NCBI GenBank assembly: GCA_014377915.1
Contig: JACMOT010000542.1
Coordinates: 1 to 6,221 of the forward strand
Source of the DNA: Tardiphaga sp.
GTDB taxonomy: Bacteria; Pseudomonadota; Alphaproteobacteria; Rhizobiales; Xanthobacteraceae
Direction of reading: 5' to 3'
DNA length: 6,221 nucleotides
Positions within the stretch are counted from its first letter, which is position 1, and the number at the start of each line of letters is the position of its first letter. Below, one piece after another: positions 1 to 5,868 of this stretch. The notes beneath the pieces were generated by a model. The model saw nothing but the letters and a program-made list of their open reading frames with translations. It was not told the DNA's origin and ran no database searches. Both the position numbers and the translations under genes were made by a program.

Positions 1-756
1 GGCTCCGCCGGAACGCTGACGGCCACCGCCGAGCGATCTGAACAACTCACCACGCTGGTGGCAGCGGCTTCCGAGGAGGCCTCCACCAATGTGCAGTCGG
101 TGGCCTCCGCCACCGAGGAAATGGCGTCCTCGGTGAACGAGATCAGCCGTCAGGTCCAGGACTCCGCGCGGATCGCCAGCGAGGCGGTGGTTCAGGCGCA
201 GACGACCAACGATCGCGTCGCCGAATTGGCCAAGGCGGCCGCCCGCATCGGCGACGTCGTTGAACTGATCAATACCATCGCCGGGCAGACCAACCTGCTG
301 GCGCTGAACGCGACGATCGAAGCCGCGCGCGCAGGCGAGGCCGGCCGCGGATTTGCCGTGGTGGCCTCCGAGGTGAAGGCGCTGGCCGAGCAGACGGCCA
401 GGGCAACCGGCGAGATCAGCCAGCAAATCAACGGCATCCAGGCGGCGACGCGGGAGTCGGTGAACGCCATCAGAGAGATTGGCGATACGATCGGGCGAAT
501 GTCGGAGATTGCATCGACGATTGCTTCGGCCGTGGAAGAGCAGGGTGCGGCGACGCAAGAGATTTCCCGCAACGTTCAGCAGGCAGCGCAGGGAACCCAG
601 CAGGTCTCCGCCAACATCACCGACGTGCAGCGGGGCGCCAGCGAAACCGGATCTGCATCTTCGAAAGTGCTTACCGCGGCAAAGTCGCTGTCGGGAGAAA
701 GCGCGCGGCTCAAGCTTGAGGTCAGCAAGTTTCTCAGCTCGGTTCGCGCCGCGTAG
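1..756 (+). CDS. Methyl-accepting chemotaxis protein, C-terminal part (5' partial)
   Basis: The frame is open from base 1 to TAG at 754-756, giving 251 residues with the N-terminus outside the window. The visible part is almost wholly the cytoplasmic coiled-coil signalling domain. Residues about 20-50 form a Glu/Ala/Ser-rich methylation-type helix ([22 protein letters not shown]). The conserved hairpin tip, which binds CheA and CheW, lies near residues 93-131 ([19 protein letters not shown], then [17 protein letters not shown]). The returning helix follows ([17 protein letters not shown]). The C-terminus (FLSSVRAA) has no NWETF-type pentapeptide for tethering CheR or CheB. The sensory domain, membrane segments and any HAMP domain are off-window, so the ligand cannot be predicted. 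The family call is very secure. The gene is convergent with the EamA gene, with a 41-bp gap that holds no convincing terminator. Confidence 0.96.
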   Translation, partial: GSAGTLTATAERSEQLTTLVAAASEEASTNVQSVASATEEMASSVNEISRQVQDSARIASEAVVQAQTTNDRVAELAKAAARIGDVVELINTIAGQTNLLALNATIEAARAGEAGRGFAVVASEVKALAEQTARATGEISQQINGIQAATRESVNAIREIGDTIGRMSEIASTIASAVEEQGAATQEISRNVQQAAQGTQQVSANITDVQRGASETGSASSKVLTAAKSLSGESARLKLEVSKFLSSVRAA

Positions 757-797
757 CTTGGAGGCGACGCTGCGCATCGCGTCCGTGACCGGTGCGC

Positions 798-1715
798 CTA
801 CCGTCGCGACGCGATGAAAACCCCCGCCAGCACCAGCGCGTAGCCGAGCAGGTGAAACAGCCGCAGCTGTTCGCCGAGAAACACGATGGCCATCGCCGAT
901 CCGAACACCGGCATCATGTGCAGGAACGGCGCGGCGCGGTTCGGGCCGATCAGCGCGATGCCGCGGTTGAAGAACAGATAGGCCAGCGCCGAGGGAAAGA
1001 TCATCGCATAGACCAGCGTTGCCAGGGTCAGGCGGTCGAGCACCAGCGTGGCACCCGACGCCAGTTCCCAGATCATTGGCGGGATCGTCATCAGCGCGCC
1101 GCAGCCGATGGTGAACACGATCAGCGACATCGGATGCGTCACCGGACGGCGCAGCATCAGCGCCGAATAGATCCCGAAAATGAACAGCGCGGCGGCCAGC
1201 ATGGCGTCGCCCTTGTTGATCTGGACGCTGGCCAGCGCCGTGAGGTCGCCGCGCAGGATGATCACCAGCACGCCGGTCATCGACGCCGCGATGCCCAGCA
1301 TCTGCGCCACGCTGAGGCGCACGCCGAACAGGATCAGCGTCCATAGCGCGACGCACAGCGGCCCGGCGGACTGGATCAGCAGCCCGTTCAGCGCCTGGGT
1401 GTGGATCAGTCCCCAATAGGCCAGCGTGGTGTTGGCGGCGAAGCCGGTGAGGGCCAGCGCCAGCAGCAGCGGAATGTGGGCGCGCAGCGCTGGCCAGTCG
1501 CGCCGCAGATGCGGCCACGCAAAGGGCAGCAACAGGAAGAACGCGCCGACCCAGCGCGCACAGGCCAGCGTCACCGGCGGGATGTGGCCCGCGACATAAC
1601 GCCCGAGCACGATATTGCTGGCCCAGAACAGTGAAGTCAGGCTGAGCAGCAGATAGGGCTGGTTGCTGAACCAGACGAAGACGGAGCGCGGCGGCGCGGC
1701 ATTTTGATGGATCAT
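798..1715 (-). CDS. EamA/DMT-family transporter (drug/metabolite exporter type), complete
   Basis: This encodes 305 residues from ATG at 1713-1715 to TAG at 798-800. It is an inner-membrane protein with about ten hydrophobic helices arranged as two tandem EamA halves, roughly residues 22-150 and 167-305. Family hallmarks are FWASNIVLGRY (residues 30-40), NTTLAYWGL in the first half, and in the second half FPSALAYLFFNRGIALIG, PVFGSAMAIVFLGE and GYALVLAGVFIA. Members move small metabolites, often outward; the substrate cannot be read from sequence. The frame stays open upstream to an ATG at 1793, but I prefer 1715: it gives the usual family length, puts the first helix near the N-terminus, and has a GGGA stretch about 5 nt upstream. 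The extra 26 residues are not membrane-like. It is divergent from the siderophore receptor and paralogous to the partial EamA gene at the right edge. About 70% identity (48 of 69) was counted by eye over the aligned C-terminal stretch. Confidence 0.93.
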   Translation of the reverse strand: MIHQNAAPPRSVFVWFSNQPYLLLSLTSLFWASNIVLGRYVAGHIPPVTLACARWVGAFFLLLPFAWPHLRRDWPALRAHIPLLLALALTGFAANTTLAYWGLIHTQALNGLLIQSAGPLCVALWTLILFGVRLSVAQMLGIAASMTGVLVIILRGDLTALASVQINKGDAMLAAALFIFGIYSALMLRRPVTHPMSLIVFTIGCGALMTIPPMIWELASGATLVLDRLTLATLVYAMIFPSALAYLFFNRGIALIGPNRAAPFLHMMPVFGSAMAIVFLGEQLRLFHLLGYALVLAGVFIASRR

Positions 1716-1808
1716 CGATTCCCGCGGATTGGATCGATTCAAATGTTCGTAAATTGCTCCGGCACGCAATGCCCGCTGGCGCGGCCATTCCATGCGCGAA
1801 TAGCGGGC

Positions 1809-1829
1809 GCCGCCGCCAACTGCGGCGGC
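1809..1829. repeat. GC-rich perfect hairpin in divergent intergenic region
   Basis: An 8-bp perfect stem (1809-1816 GCCGCCGC paired with 1822-1829 GCGGCGGC) closes a 5-nt loop. It lies between two divergently transcribed genes, so a simple terminator role is unlikely, and no T-tract follows on either strand. It could be a protein-binding or 5'-UTR structure, or simply a by-product of high GC content. Confidence 0.35.
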
Positions 1830-1871
1830 TCGGACACACCGCGCCCTGAATTCGCCGGCATCGCCGCTGTC

Positions 1872-1884
1872 TAGAGGTCTTCTA
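1872..1884. promoter_or_regulatory. Candidate Irr/ICE-like iron-control palindrome upstream of the receptor
   Basis: TAGAGGTCTTCTA is a 13-bp imperfect palindrome with 5 of 6 pairs matching around a central T. It ends about 90 bp before the receptor start. Its TAGA...TTCTA halves match the core of the iron-control element bound by the rhizobial regulator Irr (TTTAGAA-N3-TTCTAAA type). The middle and the flanking T/A positions deviate. Position and gene function agree with iron control; the motif match itself is partial. A weak -35-like TTGGCG at 1885-1890 abuts it, but I see no good -10 box. Confidence 0.35.
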
Positions 1885-1973
1885 TTGGCGATAGCGCGGC
1901 CGCTCGCTTATCGGTCGCCATCCTTCAAGAATCCGCATCGGCCGGCCCGGCGCGGCGACGAACATCGGGGAAC

Positions 1974-4256
1974 GTGTTGAAAAAGATTCATCTCTCTCAC
2001 CTCGCGGTACTTTCCGCGGCCTGTGCCCTCAGCGTGCTGACCCTGAATTCGTCGCAGGCGCAGTCCGTCGCCGCGCCGGACGGCGCGTCGCAATTGCCGC
2101 CGGTCGTGATCAACCAGCCCGAGCCGCGGCGTCGTGCCGCGGTGACGCCACGCCGTGCGCCGCGCGTGGCTTCGCGCGGCGCCGCCGCCGCGGCGCGCGC
2201 GCCGGTCGCGCCGCGCGAGGCGCCCGTTGTCGAAAGCCCGCGTGGCCCGATCCAGGGCTATGTCGCCAATCGCAGCATGGCCGGCACCAAGACCAACACG
2301 CCGATCAACGAGACGCCGCAGTCGATTTCAGTGATCGGCGCCGAGCAGATCCGCGACCAGAAGCCGGCGAAGTTCGATCAGATCCTGAATTATACCGCGG
2401 GTGTTTCCGCCGGCACCTTCGGTTCCGACTTCCGCAACGACTGGTTTTTGATCCGCGGCTTCAAATCCGATGACAACAGCGTGTTTCTGGATGGCATGCA
2501 GCTGTTCTATACGTCCTATGCGAGCTGGAAGCTGCAGCCCTTCAACATGGAGCGCGTCGAGGTGCTGCGAGGCCCGTCGGCGATCCTGTATGGCGGCTCG
2601 AGCCCGAGCGGTCTCGTCAACGTCGTCAGCAAGATGCCGCGGGCCGAGCCGATCCGCTATGTCGAGACCGGCGTCGATAATTTCGGTAATGCCTATTTCG
2701 GTTTCGACATCAACACGCCAGTCAAGTTGGCGCCGGGCAATGGCGAACTTTACACCCGCATCGTCGGCCAGGTGCAGAATGGCGGCACGCAGACCGATTT
2801 TACGCCGAACAACAACTACTTCATCGCGCCTTCGCTGACCTGGAAACCGGATGTCGATACGACGCTGACGATCCTGGCCTCCGCCTCTTACAACCAGACC
2901 CGTGCCGCGCAGTTCCTGCCCTATGTCGGCACGGTCACCAATGCGCCGTTCGGACGCATTCCGACCAGCTTCTTCGGCGGCGAGCCGAGCTTCGACACTT
3001 TCAAGCGCGAGCAGGAAATGCTCGGCTATCAGTTCGAGCGCCATCTGTCGGACAGCGTCACCTTCCGGCAAAATGCGCGCTTCGCCCATGTCGACGTCAA
3101 TTACACCGGCATCACCGGCAATGGTTACGCCAACCAGACCACCGGCGACTTCGCCCGCTACGCCTTCGGCACGCGCGGTATCGCGAACCAGGCCAGCATG
3201 GATAGCCAGGTCGAGTATCGCTTCAACACCGGCATTCTCAGCCACACCACGCTGTACGGCCTCGATCTGAAATACTACTCGATCAGCGATCGGCAGGCGT
3301 TCGCCTTTGGTACGCCGTCGATCAATGCGCTCAATCCGGTCTACACCGGCGCGTCGCCGCTCACCGCGGCCCCTTACCGCGACACCCAGCTCACCCAGCA
3401 ACAACTTGGCACGTATGTGCAGGACCAGATCAAGCTCGACCGCTTCACGCTGGTGCTGAGCGGTCGCAACGACTGGGTCGATGTCAATGACGCCAGTCGG
3501 ATCGCGGGCGCGACCCCGCTCGGCCGCGGCGACAGCAAGTTCAGCGGCCGCGCAGGCCTGATCTATAATTTCGACAGCGGCGTGGCGCCCTATGTCTCCT
3601 ATGCCACCAGCTACAATCCGATTATTGGCGTCAATGCCGCCGGGCAGTTGCTGTTGCCCGAGACTGGCGAGCAGACCGAAATCGGTGTCAAGTTCCAGCC
3701 GGTGGGCTTCAATGGTCATTTCGGCGTGGCGTTGTTCGACCTGAAGCGCAAGAACGCGCTGACGGCGGATCCCAACAGCGTGCCTCCGAATCTGCAGACG
3801 CAGACCGGGGAAGTAACGTCGCGCGGCCTCGAATTAGAAGCCGTCGCCAATCTGACACCGGGCTTCAAGGTGCTGGGCTCCTTCACCACCTATAACCTGT
3901 TTACCAGCCGCGATGCCAACCCGGCGCTGGTCGGCTTCGTACCCACCAATACCCCGCGACAACTGGCGTCAGGCTGGGCTGATTATACGTTCCAGGACGG
4001 CTTGTTGCGCGGTTTCGGCTTCGGCGCGGGCGCCCGCTATGTCGGTTCGTCCTTCGCCGATACCGCCAATCTGCTGCCGGTGCCGTCGCGGGTGCTCGGC
4101 GACCTCGCCGTTCACTACGAGGTGCAGAACTGGCGCTTCGCGGTCAATGCCGCGAATGTTACCGACGAGATCTATGTCGCGAGCTGTTCGACCGCCAATG
4201 CCTGCTTCTACGGCGATCGCCGCCGTGTGACCGGCAGCATCGGCTACAAGTGGTAG
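1974..4256 (+). CDS. TonB-dependent ferric-siderophore outer-membrane receptor
   Basis: This encodes 760 residues, full length for the family. The start is GTG at 1974, preceded by GGGG at 1967-1970; the adjacent TTG at 1977 is an alternative, and no upstream in-frame ATG exists. A Sec signal peptide covers residues 1-29 (basic KK, hydrophobic core, likely cleavage after SQA). A likely TonB box is LPPVVI (41-46), followed by an Arg/Pro/Ala-rich linker (52-90) instead of an STN domain, so FecA-type sigma signalling is unlikely. The plug contains KTNTPINETPQSISVIG (106-122) and ERVEVLRGPSAILYGG (193-208), typical of the TonB-siderophore subfamily. The rest is a 22-strand-type barrel ending in an aromatic residue (YKW). 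A FhuA-like motif, YVASC-N5-CFYG (Cys738 and Cys744), lies close to the end and suggests a hydroxamate-type ligand; that is inference. The receptor takes up ferric siderophore with energy from TonB-ExbBD. It heads an apparent operon with the PepSY reductase-like gene 92 bp downstream. Confidence 0.95.
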   Translation: MLKKIHLSHLAVLSAACALSVLTLNSSQAQSVAAPDGASQLPPVVINQPEPRRRAAVTPRRAPRVASRGAAAAARAPVAPREAPVVESPRGPIQGYVANRSMAGTKTNTPINETPQSISVIGAEQIRDQKPAKFDQILNYTAGVSAGTFGSDFRNDWFLIRGFKSDDNSVFLDGMQLFYTSYASWKLQPFNMERVEVLRGPSAILYGGSSPSGLVNVVSKMPRAEPIRYVETGVDNFGNAYFGFDINTPVKLAPGNGELYTRIVGQVQNGGTQTDFTPNNNYFIAPSLTWKPDVDTTLTILASASYNQTRAAQFLPYVGTVTNAPFGRIPTSFFGGEPSFDTFKREQEMLGYQFERHLSDSVTFRQNARFAHVDVNYTGITGNGYANQTTGDFARYAFGTRGIANQASMDSQVEYRFNTGILSHTTLYGLDLKYYSISDRQAFAFGTPSINALNPVYTGASPLTAAPYRDTQLTQQQLGTYVQDQIKLDRFTLVLSGRNDWVDVNDASRIAGATPLGRGDSKFSGRAGLIYNFDSGVAPYVSYATSYNPIIGVNAAGQLLLPETGEQTEIGVKFQPVGFNGHFGVALFDLKRKNALTADPNSVPPNLQTQTGEVTSRGLELEAVANLTPGFKVLGSFTTYNLFTSRDANPALVGFVPTNTPRQLASGWADYTFQDGLLRGFGFGAGARYVGSSFADTANLLPVPSRVLGDLAVHYEVQNWRFAVNAANVTDEIYVASCSTANACFYGDRRRVTGSIGYKW
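2127..2243 (+). other. Arg/Pro/Ala-rich periplasmic linker of the receptor
   Basis: This segment encodes receptor residues 52-90, between the putative TonB box and the plug. It carries ten arginines with many prolines and alanines (RRR, PRRAPR, AAAAAR, PREAP) and is strongly basic and low in complexity. It looks like an extended, unstructured tether that lets the TonB box reach across the periplasm. The DNA is locally extremely GC-rich. It replaces the folded STN domain found in transducer-type receptors. Confidence 0.7.
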
Positions 4257-4263
4257 CCTAAAC

Positions 4264-4282
4264 ATGGGACGGCCCGGCCCAT
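4264..4282 (+). other. Weak hairpin after the receptor stop codon
   Basis: ATGGG (4264-4268) pairs with CCCAT (4278-4282). After one mismatch, two further pairs close a 3-nt loop. No T-tract follows. It lies 7 nt after the receptor stop inside the putative operon, so it could attenuate or stabilise the upstream mRNA rather than end transcription. The structure is short and may be chance. Confidence 0.25.
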
Positions 4283-4337
4283 CGCCGCGGCCGTGCCAGT
4301 CACTGTCCGATTGCCGTGCGGTCGGCCGGACCAGAAT

Positions 4338-4341
4338 GGAG
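4338..4341 (+). promoter_or_regulatory. Shine-Dalgarno site pointing to a CTG start
   Basis: GGAG sits 7 nt upstream of CTG at 4349-4351, an ideal spacing. The ATG overlapping this motif (4336) and the GTG at 4341 both run straight into TGA in their own frames, so neither can start the downstream protein. The only other in-frame start is GTG at 4316, which lacks a comparable site. Confidence 0.55.
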
Positions 4342-4348
4342 TGATCCC

Positions 4349-5488
4349 CTGAAAGCGCGTACGGCCCGCCTGTGGTCGCTGGTTCACAAATGGACCAGCC
4401 TGATCTCGACATTATTTCTGCTGCTGCTGTGCCTCACCGGGCTGCCGCTGATCTTCCATCACGAGATCGATGAGGCGCTGGGCTATGCGCCGAAGCTGGA
4501 GAGCCATCCGCCCGGCGCCAGCAGGCTGGGGATCGACGCGATCGGCGATGCGGCGCGGGCCGACCATCCCGGCAGCGTGTTGCTGTATATCGCCTGGGAC
4601 AAGGACGAGCCCGGCTTGGTCAGCACCTTCACCAATAGCGCGGTGACCTCCGATCCGCAGACCACGGTCGTCAAGGGCTTCGACGCCTATACCGCGAAGC
4701 CGGTCGGCCTGCTCGGCACCGGGCCGATGCTGGTGTTGTTGCGGCTGCATACCGACGTCTATCTCGGACAGATCGGCAAGCTGTTCATGGGGGCGATGGG
4801 TTTTCTGTTCGTGGTCGCGGTGGTGTCCGGCGTGGTGCTGTACTGGCCGTTCACGCGGCGGCTGGATTTCGCGACCGTGCGCCGGCAAAAGTCGCGCCGC
4901 ATCGTCTGGCTCGACTGGCATAATCTGCTCGGCGTGGTCACCGTCGCCTGGGCGCTGGTGGTCGGCGGCACCGGCGTCGTCAATACGCTGGCGGAAGTGA
5001 TGCTCGGCGTCTGGCAGCGCAACGAGCTGGCGGTGATGGCGGCGCCCTATGCCGGCCAGCCGGCGCCGGCCAAATTGGCATCGCTCGACAAGGTCGTCGG
5101 CAACGCGATGGCGGCGGCGCCCGGCATGGATGTCGCCTTCATCGCCTTTCCCGGCACGCCGTTCACCAGCCCGCATCATTTCGCCGCCTTCATGCGCGGC
5201 GATACGCCGTTGACGTCGCGGCTGGTGCGACCGGTGCTGCTCGACGGCGAGACCGCCGCGGTCGCGCAAGTGGCCGAGCTGCCGCTGTATCTGAAGGCGC
5301 TGCTGGTGTCGCAGCCGCTGCATTTCGGCGATTATGGCGGCATGCCGCTGAAGATCATCTGGGCGCTGCTCGATGGGCTCACCATCATCGTGCTCGGCAG
5401 CGGGCTGTATCTGTGGTGGGCGAGGCGCCGGAAGGCGCGCCGCGCCGCGGCTGTCTCGGCCGCGCCCATGCTGCGGACGACGCGATGA
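4349..5488 (+). CDS. PepSY-associated transmembrane protein, PiuB/FoxB-type ferrisiderophore reductase candidate
   Basis: From the CTG at 4349 this encodes 379 residues, ending in TGA at 5486-5488. I prefer that start because GGAG lies 7 nt upstream and because MKARTARLWSLVHKW resembles the usual family N-terminus; GTG at 4316 would add 11 residues. Four hydrophobic segments fit the PepSY-TM layout: residues about 16-36, 140-165 (GAMGFLFVVAVVSGVVLYWPF), 195-220 and 340-365 (LDGLTIIVLGSGLYLWW), with periplasmic loops between. Conserved-looking membrane-edge histidines are His13, His37/38 (IFHHEID), His134 (RLHTDVYLG), His191 (WLDWHNLLG) and His325 (LHFGDYGG). In FoxB-like relatives such histidines bind b-type hemes, and the protein reduces ferric siderophore on the periplasmic side of the inner membrane. 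Placement just after the siderophore receptor supports that role. The exact substrate is unknown. The 3' end overlaps the next gene by ATGA. Confidence 0.9.
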   Translation: MKARTARLWSLVHKWTSLISTLFLLLLCLTGLPLIFHHEIDEALGYAPKLESHPPGASRLGIDAIGDAARADHPGSVLLYIAWDKDEPGLVSTFTNSAVTSDPQTTVVKGFDAYTAKPVGLLGTGPMLVLLRLHTDVYLGQIGKLFMGAMGFLFVVAVVSGVVLYWPFTRRLDFATVRRQKSRRIVWLDWHNLLGVVTVAWALVVGGTGVVNTLAEVMLGVWQRNELAVMAAPYAGQPAPAKLASLDKVVGNAMAAAPGMDVAFIAFPGTPFTSPHHFAAFMRGDTPLTSRLVRPVLLDGETAAVAQVAELPLYLKALLVSQPLHFGDYGGMPLKIIWALLDGLTIIVLGSGLYLWWARRRKARRAAAVSAAPMLRTTR

Positions 5489-5673
5489 CCGAGCGGCCGC
5501 GTCGCCATAACCGCCGCTGGCTGCCGGTGTTCGGCCCACCGTTCGTGATCGGCGCGCTGTCGATCGCCGGCCTGCTCGCGGCGCTACTGGACGAAAGTTG
5601 GGGCCGGGGCTTTTCGTGGTTCGCGCTCGGCCTGCCGCTGGCGATCGCCGCCTGGGTCTGGTGGCGGCGCTAG
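5485..5673 (+). CDS. Small two-helix membrane protein coupled to the PepSY gene
   Basis: This encodes 62 residues from ATG at 5485 to TAG at 5671-5673. The ATG overlaps the upstream TGA stop as ATGA, a classic arrangement for translational coupling, and no separate strong ribosome-binding site is needed or seen. The N-terminus is strongly basic (TERPRRHNRRW, residues 2-12). Helix 1 is about residues 13-35 (LPVFGPPFVIGALSIAGLLA). An acidic turn, DES, spans 36-38, and helix 2 is about 43-60 (FSWFALGLPLAIAAWVWW), ending in RR. By the positive-inside rule both ends should be cytoplasmic. I do not recognise a named family. Its position suggests an accessory or assembly subunit for the reductase, which is inference. 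The frame extends upstream without a stop, but only the overlapping ATG gives a sensible small membrane protein. Confidence 0.75.
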   Translation: MTERPRRHNRRWLPVFGPPFVIGALSIAGLLAALLDESWGRGFSWFALGLPLAIAAWVWWRR

Positions 5674-5866
5674 AGTCTGATCCGCGGGGATAAATCACGG
5701 CTGTCCCGGACGCGGTGCGGCATGCTTATGCCGCTCCGCAGAGCCGGGACCATAGCAGGTGCTGAGTTTCCCGACGGTCCCGGCTCTGCGGGGCACTACG
5801 CCTCCTTGCGGAGGCGCAGTGCACCGCGTCCGGGACACGATTCAAACCAACCGGATCAGACTCTAG
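5670..5866. repeat. Composite nested inverted repeat (MITE/palindromic-element-like)
   Basis: Three perfect nested arm pairs are visible. The outer pair is 15 bp (5670-5684 with 5852-5866, ends CTAGAGTCTGATCCG). The middle pair is 17 bp (5702-5718 with 5821-5837, TGTCCCGGACGCGGTGC). The inner pair is 16 bp (5736-5751 with 5776-5791, CCGCAGAGCCGGGACC) around a 24-nt loop. Between the middle and inner arms, each side has its own hairpin: 5717-5734 (7-bp stem, GCTT loop) and 5793-5822 (5 + 7 bp stem, TTGC loop). The fold would be a multi-branched cruciform. It has no coding capacity. The middle and inner arm sequences resemble palindromic intergenic elements I associate with Bradyrhizobium/Rhodopseudomonas genomes, recalled and not searched. 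Both ends read CTAG, which may be a target duplication. Confidence 0.85.
5736..5791. terminator. Possible bidirectional terminator within the inverted repeat
   Basis: The inner 16-bp perfect GC-rich stem lies between two convergent genes, the small membrane protein (+) and the second EamA gene (-). Being symmetric, it would form in RNA from either strand and could stop transcription from both sides. No U-tract follows either arm, so intrinsic termination is not demonstrated; mRNA 3'-end protection is an alternative. Confidence 0.35.
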
Positions 5867-5868
5867 GT

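Noticed and set aside
757..797. Terminator between the chemotaxis and EamA genes
   Set aside because: Only a 5-bp pairing (GACGC 766-770 with GCGTC 779-783) is visible, with no T-tract; too weak to list.
792..1634. Plus-strand open frames across the first EamA gene
   Set aside because: Their translations are Gln/His/Arg-rich with no family features, while the minus strand shows unmistakable EamA motifs.
1716..1793. Upstream extension of the first EamA gene to ATG at 1793
   Set aside because: The 26 added residues are hydrophilic and unlike the family N-terminus; ATG at 1715 gives a standard length and has a nearby GGGA.
1974..2300. STN (secretin/TonB short N-terminal) signalling domain in the receptor
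   Set aside because: The region after the signal peptide is a low-complexity Arg/Pro/Ala linker without an STN fold pattern, and no FecI/FecR-type genes are adjacent.
2328..3719. 463-codon open frame on the minus strand
   Set aside because: It lies wholly antisense to the well-supported siderophore receptor. Its translation is rich in charged low-complexity runs with no recognisable domain, as expected for a shadow frame in GC-rich DNA.
4316..4348. GTG at 4316 as start of the PepSY gene
   Set aside because: It has no convincing ribosome site and adds residues (RSAGPEWSDP) that do not look like the family N-terminus. It remains the fallback if CTG is not used.
4412..5698. 428-codon open frame on the minus strand
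   Set aside because: It is antisense to the PepSY protein and the small membrane gene. Its translation is a His/Gln/Arg-rich artefact and it runs into the inverted repeat.
5674..5866. CRISPR array or tRNA in the structured intergenic region
   Set aside because: The repeats are inverted and nested, not direct and spaced. No cloverleaf with anticodon arm or TTC loop motif is present.
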